Positions 19,785 through 28,711 are shown, numbered from the stretch's first letter. The stretch is DNA of 52,626 bases from Rhodanobacter spathiphylli B39 (GCF_000264295.1 NZ_AJXT01000011.1:1-52626), one strand, 5' to 3'. Notes: generated by a model not told the origin, from the sequence alone. Translations and numbers: made by a program.

Positions 19785-21257
19785 GTGTTCCTCATCCTAG
19801 ACGGCACCGGGCCCCAGTACGCCCAACTTTCGCGAGCCATGAAGGCAGCGATCCTCGACGGTCGCATCGGCATCGGCTCGCGCCTCGCTCCCACCCGCGA
19901 GCTGGCCCAGGAACTCGGGCTCTCGCGGACCACCGTGCTGGCTGCCTACGAGCAGTTGCGCGCGGAAGGTTTCATCGACGCCAGGGTCGGATCGGGCAGC
20001 TACGTGGCGCACCTGCAGACCACGCGCACGGCGCGTCCGCTCGAGCGCTCGATCACTCCGCCATCGCGTTATGCGCATCGCGCGCGACGGGTGCAGGACA
20101 GGACCATTGCGCAGTTGCACAGCGGCCTGCGCTACAACCTGCAGTACGGCAACCCGCTGGTGAATCCCGCGCTCAGCGAGACCTGGGGGCGCGAACTGGC
20201 ACGCGCCGCGGCCTATACGCCCACCAGCGACATCCGTGCGCAGGGTTCGCCGGCCCTGCGCGAACAGGTGTGCGCCTACCTGGCACGGCACCGGGGCGTG
20301 CGGGCGCTGCCGGAGAACGTGCTGATCGTCAGCGGCGCCCAGCAGGCCTTCTCGCTCGCCGCCCGGGTGTTGTTGAACGAGGGCGATCCGGTGGCGCTGG
20401 AAGACCCCCATTATTTCGGCGCCTACCAGGCACTCGGAGCGCATGGCGCCCGCATCTGTTCCGTGCCGGTCGACCACGAAGGCCTGGTCTGCGAGGCGTT
20501 GCCCGTGCCGGCGCCGGCGCTGGTCTGCGTCACGCCTTCGCACCAGTTTCCCAGTGGCGCCGTGATGTCGCTGCGGCGACGACTGGAACTGCTGCACTAC
20601 GCCGACACGCACAACAGCTGGATCCTGGAAGACGACTACGACGGCGAGTTCCGCTACGACAGCCGCCCGCTGGCTGCGCTGCGGTCGCTGGACCAGGGCG
20701 ACCGGGTGATCCACGTCGGCAGCTTTTCCAAGACGCTGTTCGGCAGCCTGCGCCTTGCCTACATGGTGCTGCCCGTCGCCTTGCGGGACGATTTCATCAA
20801 CGCAAAATATCTCAGCGACTTTTCCTGCCCCGGGATCGAGCAGGCGGCGCTGGCGCATTTCATGGAAAGCGGTGGTTTCGAACGGCACCTGCGGCAGGCG
20901 CGCAAGGAGCTGAAGGGGCGCCGCGAAGAACTCATCCGCGGCTTGCACCGGCACGCCGGCGACCGGGTGGACATCGTCGACTCCCCGGCTGGCATGCACG
21001 TGGTGGTGTGGCTTCGCGGCTACGACGAAGCGCAGGCACAGGAACTGATCGAACTGGCCCACTCGCAGGGCCTGGGCCTGTATCCGATGGCGCCGCACTA
21101 CGCGTCCGCCCAGGCCCGCCAGGGGCTGCTGCTGGGCTACTGCGGCCTGTCCGCGCAGGAATTGCATGACGCGATGCAACTGTTCGGCCATTGCCTGGAC
21201 GAGATGGAGGAGCGGATGGCGCGGCGACCGGCGCGACGCCGCTGCCAGGGCGGCTGA
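19785..21257 (+). CDS. MocR/GntR-type PLP-dependent transcription regulator
   Basis: A 490-residue regulator with an N-terminal GntR winged helix fused to a class I aminotransferase-like domain. The winged helix spans about residues 10-75: AMKAAILDGRIGIGSRLAPTRELAQELGLSR, then TVLAAYEQLRAEGFIDARVGSGSYV in the wing. The aminotransferase part has SGAQQAFSLAARVL, EDDYDGEFRYD and Lys316 in GSFSKTLFGSLRLAY, the PLP lysine. I chose GTG at 19785 because CGGAG lies seven bases before it and MocR proteins usually start right at LxLDGxGPxYxQ; a TTG at 19725 would add 20 unrelated residues. The effector and target are unknown; a 2OG oxygenase gene follows. Confidence 0.9.
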   Translation: MFLILDGTGPQYAQLSRAMKAAILDGRIGIGSRLAPTRELAQELGLSRTTVLAAYEQLRAEGFIDARVGSGSYVAHLQTTRTARPLERSITPPSRYAHRARRVQDRTIAQLHSGLRYNLQYGNPLVNPALSETWGRELARAAAYTPTSDIRAQGSPALREQVCAYLARHRGVRALPENVLIVSGAQQAFSLAARVLLNEGDPVALEDPHYFGAYQALGAHGARICSVPVDHEGLVCEALPVPAPALVCVTPSHQFPSGAVMSLRRRLELLHYADTHNSWILEDDYDGEFRYDSRPLAALRSLDQGDRVIHVGSFSKTLFGSLRLAYMVLPVALRDDFINAKYLSDFSCPGIEQAALAHFMESGGFERHLRQARKELKGRREELIRGLHRHAGDRVDIVDSPAGMHVVVWLRGYDEAQAQELIELAHSQGLGLYPMAPHYASAQARQGLLLGYCGLSAQELHDAMQLFGHCLDEMEERMARRPARRRCQGG

Positions 21258-21360
21258 TCGATCCTGCCCCGTCCTGCCGGCGACGAGGCGCGCGCCCGCG
21301 ATCAAGCCGGTGCGGCGCATGCAGTAAGCTTTCCGCTCCGCTGCCGACGCTGTCCCATCC

Positions 21361-22215
21361 ATGCACCCACGCACCACGATCACCCCGCAACTGCGCGACT
21401 GGATTCTGACCACGACGCGGGACGGCCACAGCGTGACTGAAGTGTTGCGGCTGATGAAGGACAACGGTTACGACCCGCGCCAGAGCCGCAGCATCGTCGC
21501 CGAGGTGTTGAAGCTGCCCTTGGCGGCGCTGAATGCGGCGGCACCGGGCGCGTCGCCTCGCGGCTTGCGCACGAGACATCCCGAAGCGCCTGAAGTCGAT
21601 GTCGACGGGCATCTCGTCGGCATTTCGCTCAGTGTGGAGAACCCCGCGCTGCGCGTGCTGGAAAACCTGCTCGCCGCGGAAGAATGCGAGGAGCTGATCG
21701 CGCTGGCGCAACCCCGGCTCAAGCGCGCGCTGACGGTGGCCAGCGACGGCAGCAACCAGGTCGACCAGCGACGTACCAGCGAGGGGATGTTCTTCACCTT
21801 GAACGAGCTGCCGCTGGTGGGCCGGATCGAGCAACGCCTGGCCACCCTGCTGGGCATGCCGGTCAGTCACGGCGAAGGACTGCAGATCCTGCACTACCTG
21901 CCCGGCCAGGAGTACGAGCCGCACTTCGACTGGTTCGACCCGCAGCAGCCCGGCTACGACACCATCACCGCGGTCGGTGGCCAGCGCGTGGCCAGCGTGG
22001 TGATGTACCTGAACACGCCGGCACAGGGCGGCGGCACCGCCTTCCCGGAATTGGGCCTCACCGTCACCGCACGGCGTGGTGCCGCGGTGTACTTCGCCTA
22101 CGAGGGCGGCGACCAGCAATCCCTGCATGCCGGCTTGCCGGTGCAGCGGGGGGAAAAGTGGATCGCCACCAAATGGCTGCGCGAACGTCCCTACGGACAT
22201 TCGCACAAGGCCTGA
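21361..22215 (+). CDS. prolyl 4-hydroxylase-like 2OG-Fe(II) oxygenase
   Basis: A 284-residue iron(II)/2-oxoglutarate oxygenase of the prolyl 4-hydroxylase family. The iron ligands are His188 and Asp190 in HFDWF and His256 in SLHAGLP; Lys266 in GEKWIATKW, ten residues on, should bind the 2-oxoglutarate carboxylate. The double-stranded beta-helix core covers about residues 95-275. An N-terminal helical region (about 1-60, LRDWILTTTRDGHSVTEVLRLM) is extra to the minimal catalytic domain and may help bind a protein substrate. The substrate is unknown; some bacterial relatives hydroxylate EF-Tu. It starts about 100 bases after the MocR gene. Confidence 0.88.
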   Translation: MHPRTTITPQLRDWILTTTRDGHSVTEVLRLMKDNGYDPRQSRSIVAEVLKLPLAALNAAAPGASPRGLRTRHPEAPEVDVDGHLVGISLSVENPALRVLENLLAAEECEELIALAQPRLKRALTVASDGSNQVDQRRTSEGMFFTLNELPLVGRIEQRLATLLGMPVSHGEGLQILHYLPGQEYEPHFDWFDPQQPGYDTITAVGGQRVASVVMYLNTPAQGGGTAFPELGLTVTARRGAAVYFAYEGGDQQSLHAGLPVQRGEKWIATKWLRERPYGHSHKA

Positions 22216-22312
22216 ACAGCCGGTCCGGCGGCCGGCTCGCGTTGCTGCGGCGCAGCAGCGATTGGCGTATCCTTGCAGACCTTCTTTCCTCAATCTTCGC
22301 CAAGGACTGTCC

Positions 22313-22849
22313 ATGGGTCTGCATCTCGTACCCGCCGGCCGCAACGTGCCGGACGAAATCAACGTCATCATCGAAATCCCCAAGGATGCCGAGCCGGTCA
22401 AGTACGAAGTGGACAAGGATAGCGGCGCGATCTTCGTCGACCGCATCCTCTCCACGCCGATGCGTTACCCGTGCAACTACGGCTACGTGCCGGGCACCCT
22501 GGGTGGTGACGGCGACCCGCTGGACGCGCTGGTGATCCTGCCGCTGCCGCTGACCGTGGGTTCGGTGATCCGCTGCCACCCGGTCGGCATGCTGCAGATG
22601 TCGGACGAGGCGGGCAGCGACGAGAAGCTGGTGGTGATCCCGTCGCCCAAGGTGTTCCCGGGCTACGCGCACATCAACGACATGAAGGGCGTCTCGCCGC
22701 ACTGGCTGGAGCGCATCGGCCACTTCTTCGAGCACTACAAGGATCTGGAGAAGGGCAAGTGGGTCAAGATCGAGGGCTGGGCCGGTGCCATCGAGGCCAA
22801 GGCCGAGATCGTCGCGGGCGTCGAGCGGTACAAGGCCAGCAAGGCCTGA
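22313..22849 (+). CDS. ppa: soluble inorganic pyrophosphatase (family I)
   Basis: A 178-residue cytosolic family I pyrophosphatase that hydrolyses PPi to two Pi and pulls biosynthetic reactions forward. Visible features: NVIIEIPKDAEPVKYEVDKD at the N-terminus, RYPCNYGYVPGTLGGDGDPLDALV containing the signature DGDPLDALV (residues 66-74) with three metal-binding aspartates, and HFFEHYKDLEKGKWVKIEGW near the end. Length is that of the compact bacterial enzyme. The ATG at 22313 is preceded by AAGGA. A terminator follows immediately. Its coexistence with PPi-PFK and H+-PPase in the same window is noted under findings. Confidence 0.97.
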   Translation: MGLHLVPAGRNVPDEINVIIEIPKDAEPVKYEVDKDSGAIFVDRILSTPMRYPCNYGYVPGTLGGDGDPLDALVILPLPLTVGSVIRCHPVGMLQMSDEAGSDEKLVVIPSPKVFPGYAHINDMKGVSPHWLERIGHFFEHYKDLEKGKWVKIEGWAGAIEAKAEIVAGVERYKASKA

Positions 22850-22864
22850 TCATCCGACGGACCA

Positions 22865-22899
22865 ACGGCGCGCCCGCTTCGCGTGGCGCGCCGTTTTCG
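22865..22899 (+). terminator. intrinsic terminator after ppa
   Basis: ACGGCGCGCC pairs with GGCGCGCCGT around a ten-base loop that can itself pair (CGC-TTC-GCG), followed by TTTTCG, 15 bases after the ppa stop. Confidence 0.88.
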
Positions 22900-22918
22900 T
22901 GTCTGCCGCACGCAGGAA

Positions 22919-23941
22919 TCAACCGCGCTTGAGCAGCTCGCGCAGGTCGATCAGGGCCGCGTTCGCCCGCGACACGTAGTTCGCCATCACCAGCGAATGG
23001 TTGGCGAAGAAGCCGAACGGCGAACCGTTCAGCACCATCGGGCTGTGCAGCGGACGCTGCGCTTCCTCCAGTTCGCGGATCACCTGCTCCAAGCTCACGT
23101 CGGCGTGCTTGGAACGCAGGATCGGGCCGAAGTCCTGCTGGAACGCCTTGAGCTGCTCCAGCAGGGTCGAGGTGTAGCCGCGCGCCTCGTAGAAGTTGTC
23201 GTCGATCTTCGTCCACGACGTCTTCACCAGCCGGCCGCCACCAGGCGTCGCCACCGTGCTGGCTGCCGCCGGCTCGTCCGCCGAAGCCACGTCGCCGATG
23301 CGGATCTGCCCCACGCTGGCCGACAGCCGCTGCGACAGCGAACCCAGCCGCGAGGAAACCAGCTGCAGGTAGTCGGCCAGGTTGTCCGCGCGCGCGTAGA
23401 AGTGCGCATTGCTGTCGTCGGCGTCGCCGAGCCGGCCCAGATAGCCGTCCAGATGTCTGATCGCCTTGCGGTACTGGCTCTCCGAACTGGGCAGCAGCCA
23501 GCGGTCGTTCGGACTGTTGAGCAGCGGATCGGCCTCGGCCAGATCCTTGTCCTCGGTCGACTGCGTCTGCGAACGGCTGAAGTCGTTGCGCAACGCGCGC
23601 ACCAGGTCGCGCGAGGCGGTCAGCGAGCCGAATTCCCAGTTGGGCACGTTGTCCATCAGCACGCCGGGCGGCAGCTTGTCGTTGCTGAGGTAGCCGCCGC
23701 GCTTGTCCAGCAGCGTGTGCACCGAGGTGATCAGGGTGACCGTGGTGGTGGCGCCGACGCTGACCGGCCGCTTCAGTTCCTGCATCTGCGCCCGGGTCAC
23801 CGTCACCGGATCGAACAGCGCGGGCTCGCTGTCCCACCACCACATCAGTGCGCCCACGAACAGCAGCACCAGCGCGCACAGCGCCAGGATGGCGCGGCGC
23901 ATGCCGTGGCGTGGCGGGTTCGAGGTGTCCTGGGTCTGCAT
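22919..23941 (-). CDS. DUF2333 family membrane-anchored protein
   Basis: A 340-residue protein matching DUF2333, of unknown function. One transmembrane segment near the N-terminus (about residues 17-35, ILALCALVLLFVGALMWWW) is followed by a mostly helical periplasmic domain with TLITSVHTLLDKRGGYLSND, MDNVPNWEFGSL and ANHSLVMANYVSRANAALIDL, all typical of the family. I chose the ATG at 23941 because AGGAG lies seven bases before it and the nine residues gained from a further upstream start are not conserved-looking. It converges on ppa across that gene's terminator. Confidence 0.85.
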   Translation of the reverse strand: MQTQDTSNPPRHGMRRAILALCALVLLFVGALMWWWDSEPALFDPVTVTRAQMQELKRPVSVGATTTVTLITSVHTLLDKRGGYLSNDKLPPGVLMDNVPNWEFGSLTASRDLVRALRNDFSRSQTQSTEDKDLAEADPLLNSPNDRWLLPSSESQYRKAIRHLDGYLGRLGDADDSNAHFYARADNLADYLQLVSSRLGSLSQRLSASVGQIRIGDVASADEPAAASTVATPGGGRLVKTSWTKIDDNFYEARGYTSTLLEQLKAFQQDFGPILRSKHADVSLEQVIRELEEAQRPLHSPMVLNGSPFGFFANHSLVMANYVSRANAALIDLRELLKRG

Positions 23942-23979
23942 CGGGCAACTCCTGCGGGGAATGGGCAAAGCTTACAGGC

Positions 23980-24888
23980 TCATCGTTCCCACGGCGGATG
24001 CGCCCCCAGCCGCTCGGCCAGGAAGTCGACGAAGGCGCGCACCCGCGGCGGCACCAGCCGGCGCTGCGGCATCACCGCGTGGATGCCGGTGGTGGCGATC
24101 GCATGGTCTGGCAGCACGACCTGCAGTCGGCCGTCGCGCAGTTGCTGGTGCACGTGCCAGACCGAGTGCATCGCGATGCCGAGGCCGGCCACCACCGCGT
24201 CGCGCAGCAGTTCGCCCTGGTTGGTCTCGAAGCGGCCCTGCACGCGCTGCGCGATGGCGCGGCCCTTGCGGTCGCTGAAATGCCAGGTGTCCTGCCGACC
24301 CCGGCTGCCGACCAGCAGCAGGCAATCGTGTTTCGCCAGATCGGCCGGCGTGTGCGGTACGCCGCGGCGTTGCAGGTAGGTCGGCGACGCGCACAGCACG
24401 CGCCGGTTGGTCGCCAGCTGGCGCGCCACCAGACCGGAGTCGTCCAGCGCGCCGACCCGGATGCCGAGGTCGAAACCGGAACCGACCAGGTCCACGACCT
24501 GGTCGTCGAGATTCACGCTGAGCTTCACCCGCGGATGCCGGGCCAGGAATTCCGGCAGCAGCGGGGAAATGTACTGGCTGCCGAACGCGGCCGACATGGT
24601 CACCCGCAAGGTGCCGCTGACTTCGCTGGCGCCCTGGCGCAGGCCGCCGGTCAGTACCTCCAGGTCCTCCACCAGCGCGCGTCCCTGCTCGGCCAGCTGC
24701 ATGCCCTCGGGCGTGGCATGCAGCCGGCGCGTGGTCCGGTGCAGCAGGCGCACGCCCAGTTCGCGCTCCAGCCGCTTCAGCCGCTGGCTGGCCACCGCCA
24801 CCGACAGGTCGAGGCTGCGCGCGGCGGCGCTGATCGAACCCAGGTCGAGCACGCGCAGGAACAGGCCGAGGTCGCCGATGCGGTCCAT
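23980..24888 (-). CDS. LysR-family transcription regulator
   Basis: A 302-residue LysR-type regulator. The winged helix-turn-helix fills residues 1-60 (LGLFLRVLDLGSISAAARSLDLSVA, ASQRLKRLERELGVRLLHRTTRR). The effector domain follows, with SGTLRVTMSAAFG, the FDLGIRVGALDDSGLVARQL segment and GLGIAMHSVWHV. By sequence style it belongs with the regulators often found next to drug or metabolite exporters and oxidoreductases. It is divergent from the MFS exporter gene with about 99 bases between starts, the classic LysR/target arrangement, so control of the exporter is likely. The inducer is unknown. Confidence 0.9.
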   Translation of the reverse strand: MDRIGDLGLFLRVLDLGSISAAARSLDLSVAVASQRLKRLERELGVRLLHRTTRRLHATPEGMQLAEQGRALVEDLEVLTGGLRQGASEVSGTLRVTMSAAFGSQYISPLLPEFLARHPRVKLSVNLDDQVVDLVGSGFDLGIRVGALDDSGLVARQLATNRRVLCASPTYLQRRGVPHTPADLAKHDCLLLVGSRGRQDTWHFSDRKGRAIAQRVQGRFETNQGELLRDAVVAGLGIAMHSVWHVHQQLRDGRLQVVLPDHAIATTGIHAVMPQRRLVPPRVRAFVDFLAERLGAHPPWER

Positions 24889-24987
24889 GACTATCAACCA
24901 TTCATTGATAATGATTAGCCATCTTGGTGGTTTTTGCAGAAAAGGCAAATCCTTAGGCTGGCGCATCGTTTCTTCAGGACTGTCGCC

Positions 24988-26211
24988 ATGCGCCCCCCTT
25001 CCTCCGTCCGGCCACGCACCCCGCTGGCGCTGTACGCGCTGACCGCCGGCGCGTTCGGCATCGGCACCACCGAATTCGTGATCATGGGCCTGCTGCTGCA
25101 GGTCTCCGCCGACCTCCACGTCGGCATCGCCGCCGCCGGCCTGCTGATCTCCGGCTATGCGATGGGCGTGTTCGTGGGTGCGCCGCTGCTGACCGCGGCC
25201 ACCAGCCGGCTGCCGCACAAGACCGCGCTGATCGCCCTGATGATCATCTTCACCCTGGGCAACCTGGCCAGCGCAATGGCGCCGAGCTACACCGTGCTGA
25301 TGATCGCGCGGGTGCTCACCTCGCTGGCCCACGGCACCTTCTTCGGCGTCGGCGCGGTGGTGGCGACCGGGCTGGTGGCGGAGGATCGCAAGGCCTCGGC
25401 GATCTCGATCATGTTCACCGGCCTCACCGTGGCGACCCTGCTCGGCGTGCCCGCCGGCGCCTGGCTGGGCCTGCATCATGGCTGGCGCGCCACGTTCTGG
25501 GCGGTGACCGCGGTCGGCGTGCTGGCCACGATCATCATCGCCACGCTGGTACCGGCCGATCGTGGCGGACACGCACCGATGAAGTTCGCCGAGGAGCTGA
25601 AAGGCATCGCCCATCCGCAGGTGTTGCTGGGCCTGCTGATGACCGTGCTCGGCTTCGCCGGCGTGTTCGCGGTATTCACCTATATCCAGCCGATCCTGAC
25701 CCGCATCACCGGCTTTGCCGACAGCGCGGTATCGCCGATCCTGCTGGTGTTCGGCGGCGGCATGGTGGTGGGCAACCTGCTTGGCGGCCGACTCGCCGAC
25801 AAGCGGCTGATGGCGACCCTGCTGGGCTCGCTGATCGCGCTGGCGGTCGTGCTGGGCACGATGACCCTGGCCCTGCACAGCAAGCCGGCGATGATCGCGT
25901 TTGCCGCGGTGTTCGGCATCGCCGGGTTCGCCACCGTGGCGCCGCTGCAGCTGCGGGTGCTGCAGAAGGCCAGCGGCGGTGGCGTGCTGGCGTCGAGCTT
26001 CAACATCGCCGCGTTCAACCTCGGCAATGCGATCGGCGCGTGGCTGGGCGGCGCGGTGATCAGCCATGGACCGGGCCTGGGCGCCGTGACCTGGGTGGCC
26101 GCGACCCTGCCGCTGCTCGGCCTGATCGTGGCGCTGTACAGCATGCGGCTGGATCGCCCCCAGGCATCCCGTGTCGCACCCCGTTCCGCCGGCCTCGAAG
26201 CATCCTGCTGA
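24988..26211 (+). CDS. MFS exporter (DHA1, arabinose-efflux/AraJ-like)
   Basis: A 407-residue major facilitator superfamily transporter with twelve predicted membrane segments. The first segment ALTAGAFGIGTTEFVIMGLL is characteristic of the DHA1 sugar/purine/drug efflux group, and the motif between segments 4 and 5 (ARVLTSLAHGTFFGVGAVVA) and the GRLADKR loop after segment 8 agree. The ATG at 24988 has AGGA eight bases upstream; a TTG at 24934 would add a charged stretch with no support. It is divergent from the LysR gene and followed 59 bases later by a zinc-type alcohol dehydrogenase that may be cotranscribed. The substrate is unknown. Confidence 0.88.
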   Translation: MRPPSSVRPRTPLALYALTAGAFGIGTTEFVIMGLLLQVSADLHVGIAAAGLLISGYAMGVFVGAPLLTAATSRLPHKTALIALMIIFTLGNLASAMAPSYTVLMIARVLTSLAHGTFFGVGAVVATGLVAEDRKASAISIMFTGLTVATLLGVPAGAWLGLHHGWRATFWAVTAVGVLATIIIATLVPADRGGHAPMKFAEELKGIAHPQVLLGLLMTVLGFAGVFAVFTYIQPILTRITGFADSAVSPILLVFGGGMVVGNLLGGRLADKRLMATLLGSLIALAVVLGTMTLALHSKPAMIAFAAVFGIAGFATVAPLQLRVLQKASGGGVLASSFNIAAFNLGNAIGAWLGGAVISHGPGLGAVTWVAATLPLLGLIVALYSMRLDRPQASRVAPRSAGLEASC

Positions 26212-26270
26212 AACCGCGTTCGCGCCAGCGCAAACTCTTTCCCGTCCCCTGTCCGAAGTTCGGAGATTCC

Positions 26271-27287
26271 ATGAAAGCCGTCGCCCTCACCCGTTATCTG
26301 CCGATCGATGATCCGCAATCGCTGATCGACATCGAACTGCCCCGCCCCGTCGCGGAAGAACACGATCTGCTGGTGCGCGTCGAAGCGGTTTCGGTGAATC
26401 CGGTCGACACCAAGTTGCGCTCGCCGAAGCCCCAGGTGGAAGCGCAGCCGAAGGTGCTGGGCTATGACGCCGCCGGCACGGTCGAGGCGATCGGCGCGGC
26501 GGTGACCGGGTTCCGGCCCGGCGACCGCGTGTACTACGCCGGTGACGTCACCCGGGCCGGCAGCAATGCGCAGTACCAGCTGGTGGACGCACGGCTGGTC
26601 GGCCACGTGCCGCCTTCGGTCGAACTGGCCGACGCCGCGGCCTTGCCGCTGACCGCACTCACGGCCTGGGAGCTGCTGTTCCAGCGCATGCCGTTCGACA
26701 GCGAGCGCGGTGGCGAAGGAAAGTCCCTGTTGATCATCGGCGGCGCCGGCGGGGTGGGCTCGATCGCGATCCAGCTGGCCCGACGCGCAGGTTTCACCGT
26801 GATCGCCACCGCCTCACGCGCCGAAACCATCGACTGGTGCCGCACGATGGGAGCGCAGCACGTGATCAACCATCGCGAACCGCTGGCCGCACAGCTGCAG
26901 GCGCTGGGTTTCTCCCAGGTCGATGCGGTGCTCAACCTCGCCGACACCGACCGCTACTGGTCCGTCATCGGCGACCTGCTCGCGCCGCAAGGCCACGTGG
27001 GGCTGATCGTGGAACCGGTCGGCGCGCTGAAGATCGGCGATCCCTACAAGGCCAAGTGCATCGGCATCCACTGGGAAATGATGTTCGCGCGCGCCCGCTA
27101 CAAGACGGACGACCAGGCCGAACAGGGATGCATCCTCGAACGCGTGGCAGCGATGCTCGCCAGCGGTGAACTGCGCGGCACGCGCACCGCCACCCTGACG
27201 CCCATCCATGCCGCCAACCTGCGCGAGGCGCATCGCCAGCTGGAATCCGGCAGCACGATCGGCAAACTGGTGCTGGCCGGCTGGTAA
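26271..27287 (+). CDS. zinc-type alcohol dehydrogenase family quinone reductase-like protein
   Basis: A 338-residue medium-chain dehydrogenase/reductase. The N-terminal GroES-like domain has VRVEAVSVNPVDTKLR and KVLGYDAAGTVEAIG; the Rossmann domain has the NADPH loop GGAGGVGSIAIQLAR (about residue 157 on). The cysteines and histidine that hold catalytic zinc in true alcohol dehydrogenases are not in their usual places, so this is more likely a quinone-reductase-like enoyl or carbonyl reductase. CGGAG lies five bases before the ATG. The gene follows the MFS exporter and may share its LysR-controlled transcript. Its stop codon lies in the T-run of a terminator for the opposing gene. Confidence 0.85.
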   Translation: MKAVALTRYLPIDDPQSLIDIELPRPVAEEHDLLVRVEAVSVNPVDTKLRSPKPQVEAQPKVLGYDAAGTVEAIGAAVTGFRPGDRVYYAGDVTRAGSNAQYQLVDARLVGHVPPSVELADAAALPLTALTAWELLFQRMPFDSERGGEGKSLLIIGGAGGVGSIAIQLARRAGFTVIATASRAETIDWCRTMGAQHVINHREPLAAQLQALGFSQVDAVLNLADTDRYWSVIGDLLAPQGHVGLIVEPVGALKIGDPYKAKCIGIHWEMMFARARYKTDDQAEQGCILERVAAMLASGELRGTRTATLTPIHAANLREAHRQLESGSTIGKLVLAGW

Positions 27288-27321
27288 AAATGAAGCAGGG
27301 TGGCGGCGGCCACCCTGCTTC
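27286..27321 (-). terminator. intrinsic terminator for the ferritin-like gene
   Basis: A 13-bp perfect stem (GAAGCAGGGTGGC with GCCACCCTGCTTC, four-base loop). Read on the minus strand it is followed by ATTTTTA, which suits the ferritin-like gene; the T-run overlaps the stop codon of the dehydrogenase. It may also work in the plus direction, but without a T-run there. Confidence 0.8.
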
Positions 27322-27372
27322 CCGACCTGCCTGCAATTCCGATCGGCAGACTTCCCGGCCTTTCGACAAGGC

Positions 27373-27957
27373 CTATCTGGATGAAGCGGGCTTGGCCGGC
27401 TCGCCTTTCTTGCCGAAATCCTCCATCAGGGTCTTCATGTCCTCGGCGTGCTCCTCTTCCATCGCCAGGATGCCTTCCAGCATGCGCTTGGTGGTGGTGT
27501 CCCGGTCACCCACGTAGTTGATGATTTCCCGATAGCTGTCGATGGCGATGCGTTCGGCGACGAGATTTTCCTCGATCATCGCCGCCAATTCCTCCGGCAC
27601 CACGAACTCGGCATGGCTGCGAGTGGAAAGGCCATCCGGCGAGAAATCGGGTTTGCCATCGAGCTGGGTGATGCGCTCGGCGATCAGGTCCGCGTGACCC
27701 TGCTCCTCGTTCGCGTGTTCGAGGAATTCGGCAGCCACGCTCTTGGCGTTGATGCCGGAGGCAAGATAGTGGTGGGCCTTGTAACGCAACACGCAAACGA
27801 GTTCGGTGGCCAGCGCCTCGTTGAGCAGCTTCAGCACCGTTTCCCGATCCAGCGTGTAGCTGTCGGTGACCGCGCCGCGCTGCATGTGTTCCCGCGCTCG
27901 CCGCCGGATCGTCTGGATGTCGGAAAGGAACGGCGTGGACTTCGACTGGGTGGCCAT
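27373..27957 (-). CDS. ferritin-like/bacterioferritin-type diiron protein
   Basis: A 194-residue four-helix ferritin-like protein. The diiron ligands are suggested by Glu52 in ATELVCVLRY, Glu85 and His88 in NEEQGH, Glu135 in LVAERIAID, and the MEEEH motif ending at His170. This arrangement suits iron oxidation and storage or protection against peroxide; haem-binding methionine could not be placed, so bacterioferritin proper is not certain. The C-terminus (FGKKGEPAKPASSR) is basic and flexible. It is transcribed alone, with a clear terminator after it. Confidence 0.82.
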   Translation of the reverse strand: MATQSKSTPFLSDIQTIRRRAREHMQRGAVTDSYTLDRETVLKLLNEALATELVCVLRYKAHHYLASGINAKSVAAEFLEHANEEQGHADLIAERITQLDGKPDFSPDGLSTRSHAEFVVPEELAAMIEENLVAERIAIDSYREIINYVGDRDTTTKRMLEGILAMEEEHAEDMKTLMEDFGKKGEPAKPASSR

Positions 27958-28045
27958 GGAATATCCCTTGCGTGGGCGGATTCAGGCCAGTCTAGTCACC
28001 CGGTGTGGCGGCAGCGTCAACGCCCCCGCCGGGTCGCCCCGCCAC

Positions 28046-28711
28046 TCAGGCCGCGGACGAACCACGCGGCAGGTAGGCGCGCAGGAACATGTCGACACCG
28101 GCCCGGGCGGTGGCTTCGATCTCCGCGGCATAGCTTTCGGGACAGTCGGTGCAACCGAACATCTGGCGCATCATCAGGTTGCCCTTGATCAGGCTGAGGA
28201 ACTGCGTGCAGGCACGTGGCACGTCGGCGATGTCCAGCTGGCCAGCGTCGACCGCCTGCTGCAACAACCGCTCCATCAGTCCGTGCGTGCGCGCGGCACC
28301 CTCTTCCCAGATCAGCTTGCCGTAGCGCGGATTGCCCTGACGGCAATCGCTGAGGATGGCGCGAAACGTGCCCACGGTTTCCGCGTTGCAGTCGAGGTGG
28401 GCATGGATCAGCGCCACGCGAAGCAAGGTCTCGCGGATGTCCGCGTGCGGGTCGAAGGCATAGGTCTCTTCCGGCAGCAGATCCTCGATGCGCGAACGGA
28501 TCACTTCGCGGAACAGGTTGTCCTTGTCGCCGAAGTGGCTGTACACCGTGAGCTTGGACACCCCGGCGTCGGCGGCAATCGCATCCATGCTGGTGCCGGC
28601 GAAGGCATTGCGGATGAACAGCGCCTTCGCCGCGACCAGAATGGCCGCACGCTTCTCCATGTCCTTCGGACGACCGGGACCCTGGGCTCTGATTTGCGCG
28701 CTGCTGCTCAT
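28046..28711 (-). CDS. TetR-family transcription regulator
   Basis: A 221-residue TetR/AcrR-type repressor. The DNA-binding domain (about residues 17-65) reads KRAAILVAAKALFIRN, TSMDAIAADAGVSKLTVYSHFGDKDNLF, the standard helix-turn-helix signature. The C-terminal ligand domain is helical and resembles the AcrR-C group (AETVGTFRAILSDCRQG, then LMERLLQQAV). A TATAAT box 34 bases upstream of the ATG at 28711 would start transcription near the upstream ATG at 28738, so I use 28711. No target operon lies divergently next to it; the PIMT-like gene begins about 260 bases away on the other strand. Confidence 0.87.
   Translation of the reverse strand: MSSSAQIRAQGPGRPKDMEKRAAILVAAKALFIRNAFAGTSMDAIAADAGVSKLTVYSHFGDKDNLFREVIRSRIEDLLPEETYAFDPHADIRETLLRVALIHAHLDCNAETVGTFRAILSDCRQGNPRYGKLIWEEGAARTHGLMERLLQQAVDAGQLDIADVPRACTQFLSLIKGNLMMRQMFGCTDCPESYAAEIEATARAGVDMFLRAYLPRGSSAA

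Noticed and set aside
24907..24925. Possible Fur-box-like sequence between LysR and MFS
   Set aside because: Only the left half matches the consensus well, and neither gene is an obvious iron gene.
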